Shown: one piece after another, positions 9,665-19,010 of the stretch | Numbering within the stretch: position 1 is the stretch's first letter | Layout of the letters: every line of letters begins with the position of its first letter | Assembly: GCA_902585045.1 (NCBI GenBank) | Contig: CACICB010000001.1 | Span: 124,001-188,000, forward strand | Source: an uncultured Pelagibacteraceae bacterium | GTDB lineage: Bacteria > Pseudomonadota > Alphaproteobacteria > Pelagibacterales > Pelagibacteraceae | DNA length: 64,000 nt | Direction: 5' to 3' | Made by a program: the position numbers and the translations under genes | The notes under the pieces: generated by a model | The model's database searches: none | What the model was told of the DNA's origin: nothing | Seen by the model: the letters and a program-made list of their open reading frames with translations, nothing else

Positions 9665-10340
9665 CAACACGTTTTATATTACCGTCAGAAATAAACAACT
9701 TGTAATCAGCCCTGTTAGCAAGTTCTCTATTATGAGTTGCAAATATAATTGTTTTTTTTAATTTTTTTAATTTCATGAAGAAAGAAAATATTTCTTTAGA
9801 TGTCCTATAATCTAAATTACCGGTTGGCTCGTCAGCAAGTATTATATTCGTTCCTGATATTAAGGCTCTTGCAATGGCTACTCTTTGTTGTTCTCCACCT
9901 GAAAGTTGATTTGGGAAGTGATTTGATCTATCAAATATTCTCATTTCTTTTAAAATTTGATCTGTTTTTTTTTTTATAATTTCTTTACGCTCATTTTTTA
10001 TAATTAATGGCATTTTTATATTTTCTATTGCAGTAAAATCTGTCAATAAATTATTATCCTGAAATATAATAGAAATATTCTTTCTTCTCATTTCATCTTT
10101 ATCATTATTTGTTAATTTATTTATGTCTATATTGTTTAATATAATTTTACCTTTTGTTGGTTCATCAAGTAAAGCTAGAAGATGCAGCAAAGATGACTTT
10201 CCTGAACCAGATGGACCTACTAAAGCTACAAGTTCTCCCTCTTTTATTTTTACATTAAAATTTTTAAATAAGGTTATAGATCCACTTAAATGTTCAAAAC
10301 TTTTTTTTAAATTTGATATTTCAATATGAATTTTACTCAT
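9648..10340 (-). CDS. lolD: Lipoprotein-releasing system ATP-binding protein LolD
   Basis: ATPase of the LolCDE complex that extracts mature lipoproteins from the inner membrane. The 230-aa protein shows Walker A GPSGSGKSSLL, ABC signature LSGGEQQRVAIARAL, Walker B IILADEPTGNLD and the switch His in ATHNRELA. It overlaps the upstream permease gene by 8 nt, which identifies its partner. MacB-type exporters share the ATPase fold, but the LolC/E-type partner and the alphaproteobacterial lolCD-dnaE order favour LolD. Confidence 0.94.
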   Translation of the reverse strand: MSKIHIEISNLKKSFEHLSGSITLFKNFNVKIKEGELVALVGPSGSGKSSLLHLLALLDEPTKGKIILNNIDINKLTNNDKDEMRRKNISIIFQDNNLLTDFTAIENIKMPLIIKNERKEIIKKKTDQILKEMRIFDRSNHFPNQLSGGEQQRVAIARALISGTNIILADEPTGNLDYRTSKEIFSFFMKLKKLKKTIIFATHNRELANRADYKLFISDGNIKRVDARHK

Positions 10341-11565
10341 AACGTAAAGCTCTAAATGTATTCATCTTTGAAATTTTTGTAGCTGGCAAATACGATGCGA
10401 TAGCAGAAATTACTAAAGAAATTATAAAAATAATAAAAATTGAATTTAAATTTATTTCATATGGAAGTTCATCTAAAAAATAAATATCAGAAGGAAAAAT
10501 TTCTAAATTGAATACTTTCGATAAGAAAATTCTAATTTTCTCAATATTAACTGAGAATAGAATCCCTAATATTATTCCACTTAATGTTGCAAAAAAACCA
10601 ATAGTTAATCCAGTTAAAAAAAATGTTTTTTTTATAGATTGATTGCTAAATCCTAAAGTTTTTAAAATAGCTATCTCTTTTGTTTTATTTTTAATAAGAA
10701 TAGTCAAACCTGAAATAATATTAAATGCAGCTACAACTATAATAAGTGAGAGAATTATAAACATTACGTTTCTTTCTACTTTAAGGGCGCTGAAAAGAGA
10801 TTTATTAAAATCAGACCAAGTATAAATGAAATAATTTTCATTTATTTTTTGAATATTTTCCTTGTAAAAATTTGCTTTTAAAGGATCTTTTAAATAAATT
10901 TCAATATTTTGATCTTTATCATCTTTATTAAAAATTGATAATGCATCTTCAATATTAATAAAAATTATATTTTGATCAAATTCTATAAAACCTGTATTAA
11001 ATATACCTGCAACTTTAAAATTTTCTTGTTTTGGTAAATTTCCTAGTGGGGTTCCAACAAAAGAGGAAGTCATTAAATTAATATTATCTCCCTTTTTTAA
11101 TTTCAAATTAAATGCAAGCTCTGAACCGATAAATACTTTATTAGGGTTAAAATTATTAAGATCTCCCTGTGAAGTAAAACTTTCAAAAAAATCCACAATA
11201 TTTTTTTCACTTTTATCAATACCTTTTAATATTACCCCTTTAGCTTTATTATTGCTGATTACAATCCCTTCACCAGAATATGACTTACTTATAGTTATAT
11301 CTTTAAAATCCTTTTTTAATCTTGAAATATATTTGTTATCTAATTGGAAACTATTTGGTTGAATGACGACATGGGGGTTAAGTCCTAGAATTTTGTTAGT
11401 TAAATCTGTTTTAAAACCATTCATTACAGACATTACTATTATTAAAATAGCAACGCCAAGTGTTATCCCTAGAAAAGAAAATATTGAAATAATTTTCAAA
11501 AAACCTTCCTTCTTTTTAGGTCTAAGATTTCTTAATGCTATAAGCCTTTCTGCTTTAGTAAACAA
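10333..11565 (-). CDS. lolC: Lipoprotein-releasing system permease LolC/LolE
   Basis: Membrane subunit that works with LolD to release lipoproteins to LolA. The 410-aa protein starts with RLIALRNLRPKKKEGFLK before the first membrane segment, contains VMSVMNGFKTDL typical of LolC/E, then a periplasmic domain (about residues 50-265) and three C-terminal membrane segments (FtsX-like fold; TKEIAILKTLGFSNQSI). A single permease gene suggests a homodimeric LolC/E-type complex, as in many alphaproteobacteria. It starts 4 nt after the proS stop. Confidence 0.93.
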   Translation of the reverse strand: MFTKAERLIALRNLRPKKKEGFLKIISIFSFLGITLGVAILIIVMSVMNGFKTDLTNKILGLNPHVVIQPNSFQLDNKYISRLKKDFKDITISKSYSGEGIVISNNKAKGVILKGIDKSEKNIVDFFESFTSQGDLNNFNPNKVFIGSELAFNLKLKKGDNINLMTSSFVGTPLGNLPKQENFKVAGIFNTGFIEFDQNIIFINIEDALSIFNKDDKDQNIEIYLKDPLKANFYKENIQKINENYFIYTWSDFNKSLFSALKVERNVMFIILSLIIVVAAFNIISGLTILIKNKTKEIAILKTLGFSNQSIKKTFFLTGLTIGFFATLSGIILGILFSVNIEKIRIFLSKVFNLEIFPSDIYFLDELPYEINLNSIFIIFIISLVISAIASYLPATKISKMNTFRALRYE

Positions 11566-11569
11566 TTTT

Positions 11570-12883
11570 TTAATTTTTTAATTTTTTTATGATTTTATCA
11601 AGACTTAATATCTCACTTTTTAAGTTTAATTCCTTAAATTCAAAATTACTTTCCTCAGATTTTGATCCTACTATTATTTGATAAGGAACACCAATCAAGT
11701 CATGTTTTTTAAATTTATTTGACATATTTTCATCAACATCATCTAACAATACGTCAATATTTTGTTTATTTAGTTCTTTATAAATTTTTTCAGCTTTTTC
11801 AAAGTTTTTTCTGTTATTTTTAGTGATGCTTGGTAAAATTACAACATCGAATGGTGAAACATTTACAGGCCATTTCATCACATCGTTATTAAAATTTGCT
11901 TCAATAATTGCTCCAACTAATCTTGAAACACCAATTCCATAAGAGCCCATTTTTACAGTCGTTTTTTTTCCATCTTTGTCATCTATTAAACAATTCATTG
12001 GTTTAGAATATTTATCATTAAAATAAAAAATATGGCCAACTTCTATTCCTTTTGTAAACATCTGGTTTTCCTTTTTTACTTTTGTGTTAAAATCTTCTTC
12101 TTTATATTTTTCATCAGTTACTGCGTAAATTTTCGTGAAATCTTCTCTCATTTTTTTTAAAGAGATATCGTTAAATTCATACTGGTTAAGATTAATTTCA
12201 AAAATATTTTTATCAGCATATATTTTACTTTCCCCTGTTTCTGCTAATATTATAAATTCATGAGAAAGATCCCCACCTATAGGCCCTGTGTCTGCTGCCA
12301 TAGGAATAGCTTTTAAACCCATCCTATTAAACGTTTTTAAATACGAGTAAAACATTTTATTATAAGATTTTTTTGCTTCTTCATCAGATAAATCAAAAGA
12401 GTAAGCATCTTTCATAAAAAATTCTTTACATCGCATCACTCCAAATCTTGGTCTAATCTCATCTCTAAATTTCCATTGAATATGATACAAAATTTGAGGC
12501 AGTGATTTATATGACTTTACACTTGATCTAAATATATCTGTGATTAACTCCTCATTAGTTGGGCCATAAAGCATTTCTCTGCCTTGACGATCTTTAATTC
12601 TTAACATTTCTTCACCATAATCCTCATACCTGCCACTTTCTTTCCATATTTCTGATGATTGAATAGTCGGCATCAACATTTCTTGAGCACCTACTGCATT
12701 TTGCTCTTCTCTTACTATTTTTTCAATTTTTTTCATTACTTTGAAGCCTAAAGGTAGCCAAGAATAAATTCCTGACGAGGATTGTTTGATCATCCCAGTT
12801 CTTAACATAAGTTGATGAGATTTTATTTTTGCCTCTGCTGGAAGATCTTTAGTAATAGGTATAAATAATTTTGAGAGATACAT
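11570..12883 (-). CDS. proS: Prolyl-tRNA synthetase (short alphaproteobacterial form)
   Basis: Charges tRNA-Pro with proline. Class II motifs are visible: motif 2 in YHIQWKFRDEIRPRFGVMRC and motif 3 in GSYGIGVSRLVGAIIE, plus the anticodon-binding domain in the last 100 residues (PFDVVILPSI, DVLLDDVDENM). At 437 aa it lacks the roughly 180-residue editing insert of the E. coli enzyme, as expected for alphaproteobacteria, so misacylated Ala-tRNA-Pro must be cleared by a separate trans-editing protein if at all. Shares one base with the DUF1467 gene. Confidence 0.96.
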   Translation of the reverse strand: MYLSKLFIPITKDLPAEAKIKSHQLMLRTGMIKQSSSGIYSWLPLGFKVMKKIEKIVREEQNAVGAQEMLMPTIQSSEIWKESGRYEDYGEEMLRIKDRQGREMLYGPTNEELITDIFRSSVKSYKSLPQILYHIQWKFRDEIRPRFGVMRCKEFFMKDAYSFDLSDEEAKKSYNKMFYSYLKTFNRMGLKAIPMAADTGPIGGDLSHEFIILAETGESKIYADKNIFEINLNQYEFNDISLKKMREDFTKIYAVTDEKYKEEDFNTKVKKENQMFTKGIEVGHIFYFNDKYSKPMNCLIDDKDGKKTTVKMGSYGIGVSRLVGAIIEANFNNDVMKWPVNVSPFDVVILPSITKNNRKNFEKAEKIYKELNKQNIDVLLDDVDENMSNKFKKHDLIGVPYQIIVGSKSEESNFEFKELNLKSEILSLDKIIKKLKN

Positions 12884-13137
12884 TATTTTAAAAATTCTCT
12901 TAAATTTAATAAATCAATATTTACAAGATAATATATGACAAAAAAAATTAAAGTAGTAATAAGTGTAGTTATTAAAAATTTTTTTCCAATTTTAGGATTT
13001 TTAGGAGCTCCTGGATCCATTCCTTCGATTTTTTCCTTAAAAACTTCTTTATTTGACTGAATTCCGATTGGCAGTACAGAAAAAAAAATTATCCACCATA
13101 TCATCACATAAACAATTATAGAGCCAGTTATTCCCAT
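12883..13137 (-). CDS. DUF1467 family membrane protein
   Basis: A small protein of 84 aa with two membrane segments (about residues 5-24 and 52-72) separated by a loop containing GMDPGAPKNPKIGKK, which I recognise as typical of the DUF1467 family. Function unknown. It lies between rnj and proS in many alphaproteobacteria, a conserved position but with no demonstrated link to either. One-base overlaps with both neighbours show tight translational coupling. Confidence 0.85.
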   Translation of the reverse strand: MGITGSIIVYVMIWWIIFFSVLPIGIQSNKEVFKEKIEGMDPGAPKNPKIGKKFLITTLITTLIFFVIYYLVNIDLLNLREFLK

Positions 13138-14804
13138 TAAATTCGTGTAATATTAATATTTGTGAAAGGTTTTTTTCCAGTTTTTTCTCTTACTATTCTT
13201 CTGCAATTTTGTTTAAGAGTTTCAATTAAATTCTGTTGCTGTTTTTTGTTATCCATTGAAAATGTTCTACAAATTGACACTATTTCATCTTCAATATCAA
13301 AAATAAAAGTATCATCTTCGTTTTTTTCAGGAATGCCCTTGTAAGAAATAACAGGTTTCTTTACACTCCCATTATTTGATATAATTAAAGTAATTTCTAA
13401 ATATCCGTTTGCAGATAAGTTTTTTCTATCTTTTATTGATTTGGAGTCTGTTTCAACATTAATGTTACCGTCAAGGTAAACTTTTCCTGATGGGGCCTTA
13501 TCAATTATTTCAGGTTTGTTTCCAGGTAGAATTTTAATTATGTCTCCATTTTCAATTAATAGAGTTTTTGGAACCTGCATTTCTTTTGCAAATTTGACGT
13601 GTTCAGCCATGTGACGGTGTTCTCCGTGAACCGGTATAACGCACTGTGGCTTCACCCATTTGTACATATCCTTAAGATCATCTCTATTTGGATGTCCGGA
13701 AACATGTACAAAGGCGTTCTCTTCGCTGATCATTTCCATCTTATTTTTTACTATTAAATTTTGTAAATGATATAATTTTTTTTCATTACCTGGTATAATT
13801 TTAGATGAAAAAATTACGCAGTCTCCACTTTCTAAATATACATCTGGGTGAATACCATTTATTATTCTAGTCATTGCTCCCATTGGTTCTCCTTGACTGC
13901 CGGTAGCTAAATACAAGATCTTATTTTTTACTACTTTTTTTGCGTCCTTAGGGTCTAAGGGTTCAATCAACCCTTGAAGATAGCCACATTTTTTCGCTGC
14001 CCTGTAAATTCTCTGCATAGACCTGCCAACTAAACAAATATTTCTTCCTGTTTTTTTTGCACAATAGAAAATGGACTCCATTCTTGCTACATTTGAGGCA
14101 AAAGAGGTAACAAGAATTCTGTTCGTCTTTAATTCCATAATTCTTAAAAGACTATCTCTAACATTAGACTCTGAGCCTGCTCTACCTGGACTAAAAATAT
14201 TTGTAGAATCACAAATCATTGCTGATACACCTCTTTCCCCGATAGATTTAAGTTTTTGCTCATCGATTTGACTGCCAATCAATGGATTAGGGTCAATTTT
14301 CCAATCTCCAGTATGTAAAACTGTTCCAAGAGGTGTTTTTATACTTAAACCATTAGGCTCAAGAATAGAGTGTGTCAGTGTAACAAAATCGATCTCAAAC
14401 TTTCCAAGTTTAATTTTGCTATTTAGCGGTACTATTTCAAGGAAAGAAGAAATATCAATTTTTTTTTCTTTAAACTTTTCGAGTATAAGAGCTGCAGTAA
14501 AAGGTGTAGCATATATTTTGCATCTAAGATCAGGCCATATATGTGCAACAGCTCCTATATGATCCTCGTGAGCGTGTGTAAGAACAATCCCTAATAAGTC
14601 GTCTTTCTTATCAATAATAAAACCCGCGTCAGGCATTATTAAATCAATTCCTGGCACAGATTCGTCAGCGAAAGACACGCCCAAATCTACTATAATCCAT
14701 TTTTGATCTTCTTCTTTTCCATAGGCGTATAAATTCATATTCCCACCTATTTCGCCTGACCCGCCTAAGGGACAAAAAAGTAATTCTTCTTTTTCTTTAC
14801 TCAT
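13137..14804 (-). CDS. rnj: Ribonuclease J
   Basis: Metallo-beta-lactamase/beta-CASP nuclease for RNA processing and decay. The zinc-site motif HAHEDH is at residues 77-82, a further metal ligand region is LHTGDWKIDPNPLIG, the beta-CASP part includes CDSTNIFSPGRAGSE and ATGSQGEPMGAM, and VSGHPNRDDLK and PVHGEHRHM complete the active site. 555 aa is the normal length. Alphaproteobacteria commonly carry both RNase J and RNase E, and both are in this window. Overlaps coaX by 4 nt. Confidence 0.95.
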   Translation of the reverse strand: MSKEKEELLFCPLGGSGEIGGNMNLYAYGKEEDQKWIIVDLGVSFADESVPGIDLIMPDAGFIIDKKDDLLGIVLTHAHEDHIGAVAHIWPDLRCKIYATPFTAALILEKFKEKKIDISSFLEIVPLNSKIKLGKFEIDFVTLTHSILEPNGLSIKTPLGTVLHTGDWKIDPNPLIGSQIDEQKLKSIGERGVSAMICDSTNIFSPGRAGSESNVRDSLLRIMELKTNRILVTSFASNVARMESIFYCAKKTGRNICLVGRSMQRIYRAAKKCGYLQGLIEPLDPKDAKKVVKNKILYLATGSQGEPMGAMTRIINGIHPDVYLESGDCVIFSSKIIPGNEKKLYHLQNLIVKNKMEMISEENAFVHVSGHPNRDDLKDMYKWVKPQCVIPVHGEHRHMAEHVKFAKEMQVPKTLLIENGDIIKILPGNKPEIIDKAPSGKVYLDGNINVETDSKSIKDRKNLSANGYLEITLIISNNGSVKKPVISYKGIPEKNEDDTFIFDIEDEIVSICRTFSMDNKKQQQNLIETLKQNCRRIVREKTGKKPFTNINITRI

Positions 14805-15544
14805 AAAAACTCTCTGTACACTCGAGATGCTCCTTTGATCGTAATATCTTGATCAACAATACTTTTTCTTTTAATAATTTTTTTAAATAAATTTGCATAA
14901 CCCCCTGTAAGAATTATTTTATAGTTCATTTTCCAATTTTTTGTTATTTTATTAATTATATTATTTATCAAACCATCATAACCCCAAATAAAACCTGCGT
15001 TTAAAGCATCTATTGTATTTTTCCCATAACTCTTTTGTATATTTTTCAAATCGAACATTGGAAGTAAAGCTGTAGATTGACTTAAATTTTTGATAGATGA
15101 TTTAACCCCAGGAGCTATAACACCGCCTTCATATACCCCATTCTTGACAATGTCAAAGGTTGTAGCGGTTCCAAAATCAATTATTAAACAATTTCTAAAT
15201 TTTTTTCCTTCAATAGAATTTACAATTCTATCTGATCCTAATTGTTTTATATTTTTGATATTTATTTTTATCATTTTTTTCAAGTTAAATTTTTTAATTT
15301 CGTAAATTGTAAAATTTGAGGTTTTGAAATTTTTTTTTATTTTTTTGAATGCTAGTGGAACAACAGACGAAAATAATATTTCTTTTTTTAGTTTTTTATG
15401 AAAAAATTTACTCAAAATCTTTTTAATATAACCTTTCAAAAAAATATTTTTAGTATCAAAAATGATAGATTTCAAAATTTTTGATCTATTTAGTAAACAA
15501 ATTCTAGTTGAGGTGTTTCCAATATCTCCAATAATATAATACAT
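14801..15544 (-). CDS. coaX: Type III pantothenate kinase
   Basis: Phosphorylates pantothenate, the first step of coenzyme A synthesis. The 247-aa protein has the ASKHA phosphate motif DIGNTSTRICL at the N-terminus, the PHOSPHATE-2 type motif LIIDFGTATTFD, and GGVIAPGVKSSIKNL typical of CoaX. The enzyme family needs a monovalent cation and is not feedback-inhibited by CoA. Sits between birA and rnj, the common alphaproteobacterial arrangement. Confidence 0.94.
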   Translation of the reverse strand: MYYIIGDIGNTSTRICLLNRSKILKSIIFDTKNIFLKGYIKKILSKFFHKKLKKEILFSSVVPLAFKKIKKNFKTSNFTIYEIKKFNLKKMIKINIKNIKQLGSDRIVNSIEGKKFRNCLIIDFGTATTFDIVKNGVYEGGVIAPGVKSSIKNLSQSTALLPMFDLKNIQKSYGKNTIDALNAGFIWGYDGLINNIINKITKNWKMNYKIILTGGYANLFKKIIKRKSIVDQDITIKGASRVYREFL

Positions 15545-15549
15545 TTTAA

Positions 15550-16113
15550 TTATCTATATTTCATCTTTAGATCTGAAAATGACAACTTATTTTTTTCACC
15601 AAGAAATTTTTCATATGCGACGGCAATCTTTTTTAAAATTTTTTGATTATCGATTTTTTTATTTAATATATTTTTTAAACATGTTGATTTAAAGTTTTTG
15701 TTTTGTGGAACTGTATTAGTATTTAACCCTATTCCAACTATTAGATAATCAAAGTTATTAAACTTAATAACTTCTTGTAATATTCCGCAAAATTTTAGTT
15801 TATTAAATAATAAATCATTAGGCCATTTAATTTTAATTTTTTTTGAAATTATGTTGGAAATGACTTTCTTGAGTAAGAATGCATTAAGAACTGCAAATTG
15901 TTTAAAATTAATTCTTTTTTGATCAAATTTAAAAAATAAAGTTATAAAAAGATTACCTTTTAAAGAAATCCATTTTTTTCCAATTCTACCTCTTCCGTTA
16001 GTTTGTTTCTCAGTACTAATTAAAGTTGGTTCTAAAATATTTCTTTTAATAAGTTTCATTGCAACATCATTAGTGCTTTTAACTTTTTTATAATTTTTTA
16101 TTTTAATCTTCAT
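15550..16113 (-). CDS. birA: Biotin--[acetyl-CoA-carboxylase] ligase (short, catalytic domain)
   Basis: Attaches biotin to the carrier lysine of AccB, encoded at 63221-63646. Catalytic motifs are present: NGRGRIGKKWISLKGNL (biotinyl-AMP loop), KWPNDLLFNKLKFCGILQE and VGIGLNTN. At 187 aa there is no N-terminal DNA-binding domain and little or nothing of the C-terminal SH3-like domain found in E. coli BirA (about 320 aa), so it should be a ligase only and not a repressor. Shares one base with nuoN and precedes coaX by 5 nt. Confidence 0.9.
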   Translation of the reverse strand: MKIKIKNYKKVKSTNDVAMKLIKRNILEPTLISTEKQTNGRGRIGKKWISLKGNLFITLFFKFDQKRINFKQFAVLNAFLLKKVISNIISKKIKIKWPNDLLFNKLKFCGILQEVIKFNNFDYLIVGIGLNTNTVPQNKNFKSTCLKNILNKKIDNQKILKKIAVAYEKFLGEKNKLSFSDLKMKYR

Positions 16114-17528
16114 TAATTAATGAATAATGTATTTACTATGTTGTTCAAAACAGAGGGATATAAAAAAAATGTAACTAAAATTATACAACTGGTAAATATA
16201 GATATTTGTGCAGTTCTATTTTTTGAAGATTCAAAAGTAATAACACTATCATCAAAATAAATAGTTTTTATAATTTTAAGATAGTAAAACGCTGACATCA
16301 CTGTTGTTAATAATCCGATAATTGCTAATGCATACATTTCTTTTTCCAGCACAGATACAAAAACATAAAATTTTGCGAAAAATCCTCCTAAAGGTGGTAC
16401 ACCTGCTAAAGAAAATAAAATAATCAACAATGAAATAGCTAGTAAAGGATTTTTTTTTGAAATTCCAGATAGATCAGAAATATTCTCTTTATATTGTCCA
16501 TCTTTCTTTAATAAGTATAGGCAAGAGAATGCTCCGATATTCATAATTACGTAGATTGATATATATACTATTGCACTTTGATAACCTGATACCACACCAG
16601 TAGCAACACCTGCAAGAGCATAACCAATATGACCTATCGAACTGTAAGCTAGGAGTCTTTTAAAATTTTTTTGAACCATTGCTGCGACGGCTCCTAAAAT
16701 CATAGACGCGATTGAAATAAAAATAATAATTGTTTGCCACTCTAAAAGTATTTTTGAAAAAGGAATAAACATAAATTTTATTAATAAGGCTAAACCAGCA
16801 ACCTTTGGTACAACTGCAAAATAACTTGTTATTGATGTTGGAGCTCCTTCATAAACATCTGGAGTCCACATATGAAATGGAACCGCAGAAACTTTAAACG
16901 CCAGTCCAACTAAAATAAATACCATCGCGAATACTGCACCTGTATTTTCTTTATTTAGTTGACTCGCTATTAATTCAAAATTTGTAGAGCCAGTAAATCC
17001 ATAAAGCAATGAGCATCCATATAATAATAAACCTGAGGACAAAGCACTTAGTACAAAATATTTTATTCCAGACTCTGTTGACCTCAAGTTGTCTCTATCA
17101 ATAGATGCAAGGATATATAATGATAGAGATTGCAACTCTAATCCCAAATAAAAGAGAATTAGATCATTTGAACTCACCATGAAAAACATCCCTAAAATTG
17201 ATAACAAAATAATTATAGGGTATTCAAATTTATCTAATTTATTATCTAAAATAAAAATTTTGGATGAGTTAAGAACAAATAATGAAGAAACGAGTATCAA
17301 AATTTTAAAATAGTTTGAAAATGCATCTCTTGTAAAACTATCTAGAAATATTTTTTCTTCATTATTAGGATTTGTTAAAATTATTGTAATAGTAGCAACT
17401 ATTATAAGAGAAGTAAGATTAAATATTAAATTAAAACTTTTTTTAATAAAAACACCAATCATTAAAACAGAAAAAATTGATAAAGATAAAAAGATCTCAG
17501 GAAGCATTATGTTAATATTATTCATCAT
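16113..17528 (-). CDS. nuoN: NADH-quinone oxidoreductase subunit N
   Basis: Antiporter-like membrane subunit of complex I, contributing one proton channel. The 471-aa protein is a chain of hydrophobic helices with the family's conserved charged sites: SSNDLILFYLGLELQSL, FKVSAVPFHMWTPDVYEGAP and KRLLAYSSIGHIGY. Normal length. Last gene of the nuoA-N series, 2 nt after nuoM and sharing one base with birA. Confidence 0.97.
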   Translation of the reverse strand: MMNNINIMLPEIFLSLSIFSVLMIGVFIKKSFNLIFNLTSLIIVATITIILTNPNNEEKIFLDSFTRDAFSNYFKILILVSSLFVLNSSKIFILDNKLDKFEYPIIILLSILGMFFMVSSNDLILFYLGLELQSLSLYILASIDRDNLRSTESGIKYFVLSALSSGLLLYGCSLLYGFTGSTNFELIASQLNKENTGAVFAMVFILVGLAFKVSAVPFHMWTPDVYEGAPTSITSYFAVVPKVAGLALLIKFMFIPFSKILLEWQTIIIFISIASMILGAVAAMVQKNFKRLLAYSSIGHIGYALAGVATGVVSGYQSAIVYISIYVIMNIGAFSCLYLLKKDGQYKENISDLSGISKKNPLLAISLLIILFSLAGVPPLGGFFAKFYVFVSVLEKEMYALAIIGLLTTVMSAFYYLKIIKTIYFDDSVITFESSKNRTAQISIFTSCIILVTFFLYPSVLNNIVNTLFIN

Positions 17529-17530
17529 AA

Positions 17531-19009
17531 TTAATTTGAAATTACTGCTGTATCATAATTATCAATTAAGCTATTAACTGAAACGCTAAAAGTTTCCATC
17601 AATGGAAGCGGATAAAAACCAAAAAAAAGTATAAAGAATGCTAAAGTGGCTAACATTATAATTTCAGATTTGTTTACATCGTTAAATTTCTTCACTTCAG
17701 AATTATTTGTTTCTCCAAAAATAACTCTTTTTGTAAGCCAAAGCATGTAAGCAGCTCCTAGGACTACTCCAAATGTAGCTAACATAGCAGCTAAATAACT
17801 TTTTTGAAATGCTCCAGTTAATACAAGAAACTCACCCAAAAACCCTGAAGTTCCAGGCAACCCTAGCGCTGCTAGTGCGAAAATTAAAAACAGAAAAGAG
17901 TATTTAGGAATATAATTAACTAGCCCACCATAAGCACTAATCATTCTAGAATGTAACCTATCATAAACAACTCCCACACATAAGAAAAGTGCTGCTGAAA
18001 TTAAACCATGGCTAATCATTTGATATATACTTCCTTCTATACCTTGTTTTGTCAGTGTAAAAATTCCTAAAGTTACATAACCCATATGAGCTACAGATGA
18101 ATATGCTATTAATTTTTTCATATCATCCTGCATAAGCGCAACTAAAGATGTGTAAATAATTGCAATGATACTTAAAGTGTAAATAAGTGGAGTAAAATAT
18201 TCTGAGGCTATAGGGAACATAGGTATAGAAAATCTTAAAAAACCGTAACCAGCCATCTTTAATAGAATCGCAGCAAGAATAACAGAGCCAGCTGTAGGTG
18301 CTTCCACGTGAGCATCTGGTAGCCAAGTATGAACTGGCCACATTGGCATTTTGACTGCGAAAGAACTAAAAAAAGCTAGCCAAAGTAGATTTTGATATTC
18401 TTTTGGTATTTTTATTTCGTAAATTTGGGTAATGTCAGTAGTTCCAGTAAGCCAATAAATAACTATTATAGCTACAAGCATTAAAACTGAGCCGAGTAAA
18501 GTAAATAAAAAAAACTTAAAAGCAGAGTAAACTCGTCTAGCCCCGCCCCAAACCCCAATTATCAAAAACATTGGTATTAATCCTGCCTCAAAAAACAAAT
18601 AAAAAATTACTAAATCAAGTGAACAGAATACACCGATCATAAATGTTTCTAATACTAAAATAGCTATTAAAAATTCTTTGACTCTAATCTTAACGCTATT
18701 TACGCATGAAATTATACAAATTGGTGTAATAAATGTTGTTAAAACTATAAAAAGTATTGATATACCATCAACTCCCAATTTAAACTTAATAAAATTACTA
18801 ATCCAAGATTTTTCCTCTACAAATTGAAATTCAGAAGTGTTTAAATCCAAAGAATACCACAAGAATAAGGACAATAAAAAAGTGGCAAAACTACTAAACA
18901 AAGAGATATAAATTGAACTATTATTTGAAGTCCTGTCTTTAGACAATAAAATAAAAAAAGAACTTATTAAAGGTAAAAAAATTAAAGTTGATAAAATTGG
19001 AAAACTCAT
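17531..19009 (-). CDS. nuoM: NADH-quinone oxidoreductase subunit M
   Basis: Antiporter-like proton-channel subunit of complex I. The 492-aa sequence contains the conserved helix motifs FYLFFEAGLIPMFLIIGVWG (catalytic Glu), FAVKMPMWPVHTWLPDAH and KLIAYSSVAHMGYV. Membrane segments run throughout. It follows nuoL after one base and precedes nuoN by 2 nt. A 72-aa ORF in another frame inside it (18123-18341) is a shadow. Confidence 0.97.
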   Translation of the reverse strand: MSFPILSTLIFLPLISSFFILLSKDRTSNNSSIYISLFSSFATFLLSLFLWYSLDLNTSEFQFVEEKSWISNFIKFKLGVDGISILFIVLTTFITPICIISCVNSVKIRVKEFLIAILVLETFMIGVFCSLDLVIFYLFFEAGLIPMFLIIGVWGGARRVYSAFKFFLFTLLGSVLMLVAIIVIYWLTGTTDITQIYEIKIPKEYQNLLWLAFFSSFAVKMPMWPVHTWLPDAHVEAPTAGSVILAAILLKMAGYGFLRFSIPMFPIASEYFTPLIYTLSIIAIIYTSLVALMQDDMKKLIAYSSVAHMGYVTLGIFTLTKQGIEGSIYQMISHGLISAALFLCVGVVYDRLHSRMISAYGGLVNYIPKYSFLFLIFALAALGLPGTSGFLGEFLVLTGAFQKSYLAAMLATFGVVLGAAYMLWLTKRVIFGETNNSEVKKFNDVNKSEIIMLATLAFFILFFGFYPLPLMETFSVSVNSLIDNYDTAVISN

Positions 19010-19010
19010 T

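Noticed and set aside
18123-18341. 72-aa minus-strand Cys-rich ORF
   Set aside because: Lies in another frame inside nuoM, whose own frame is full length and conserved.
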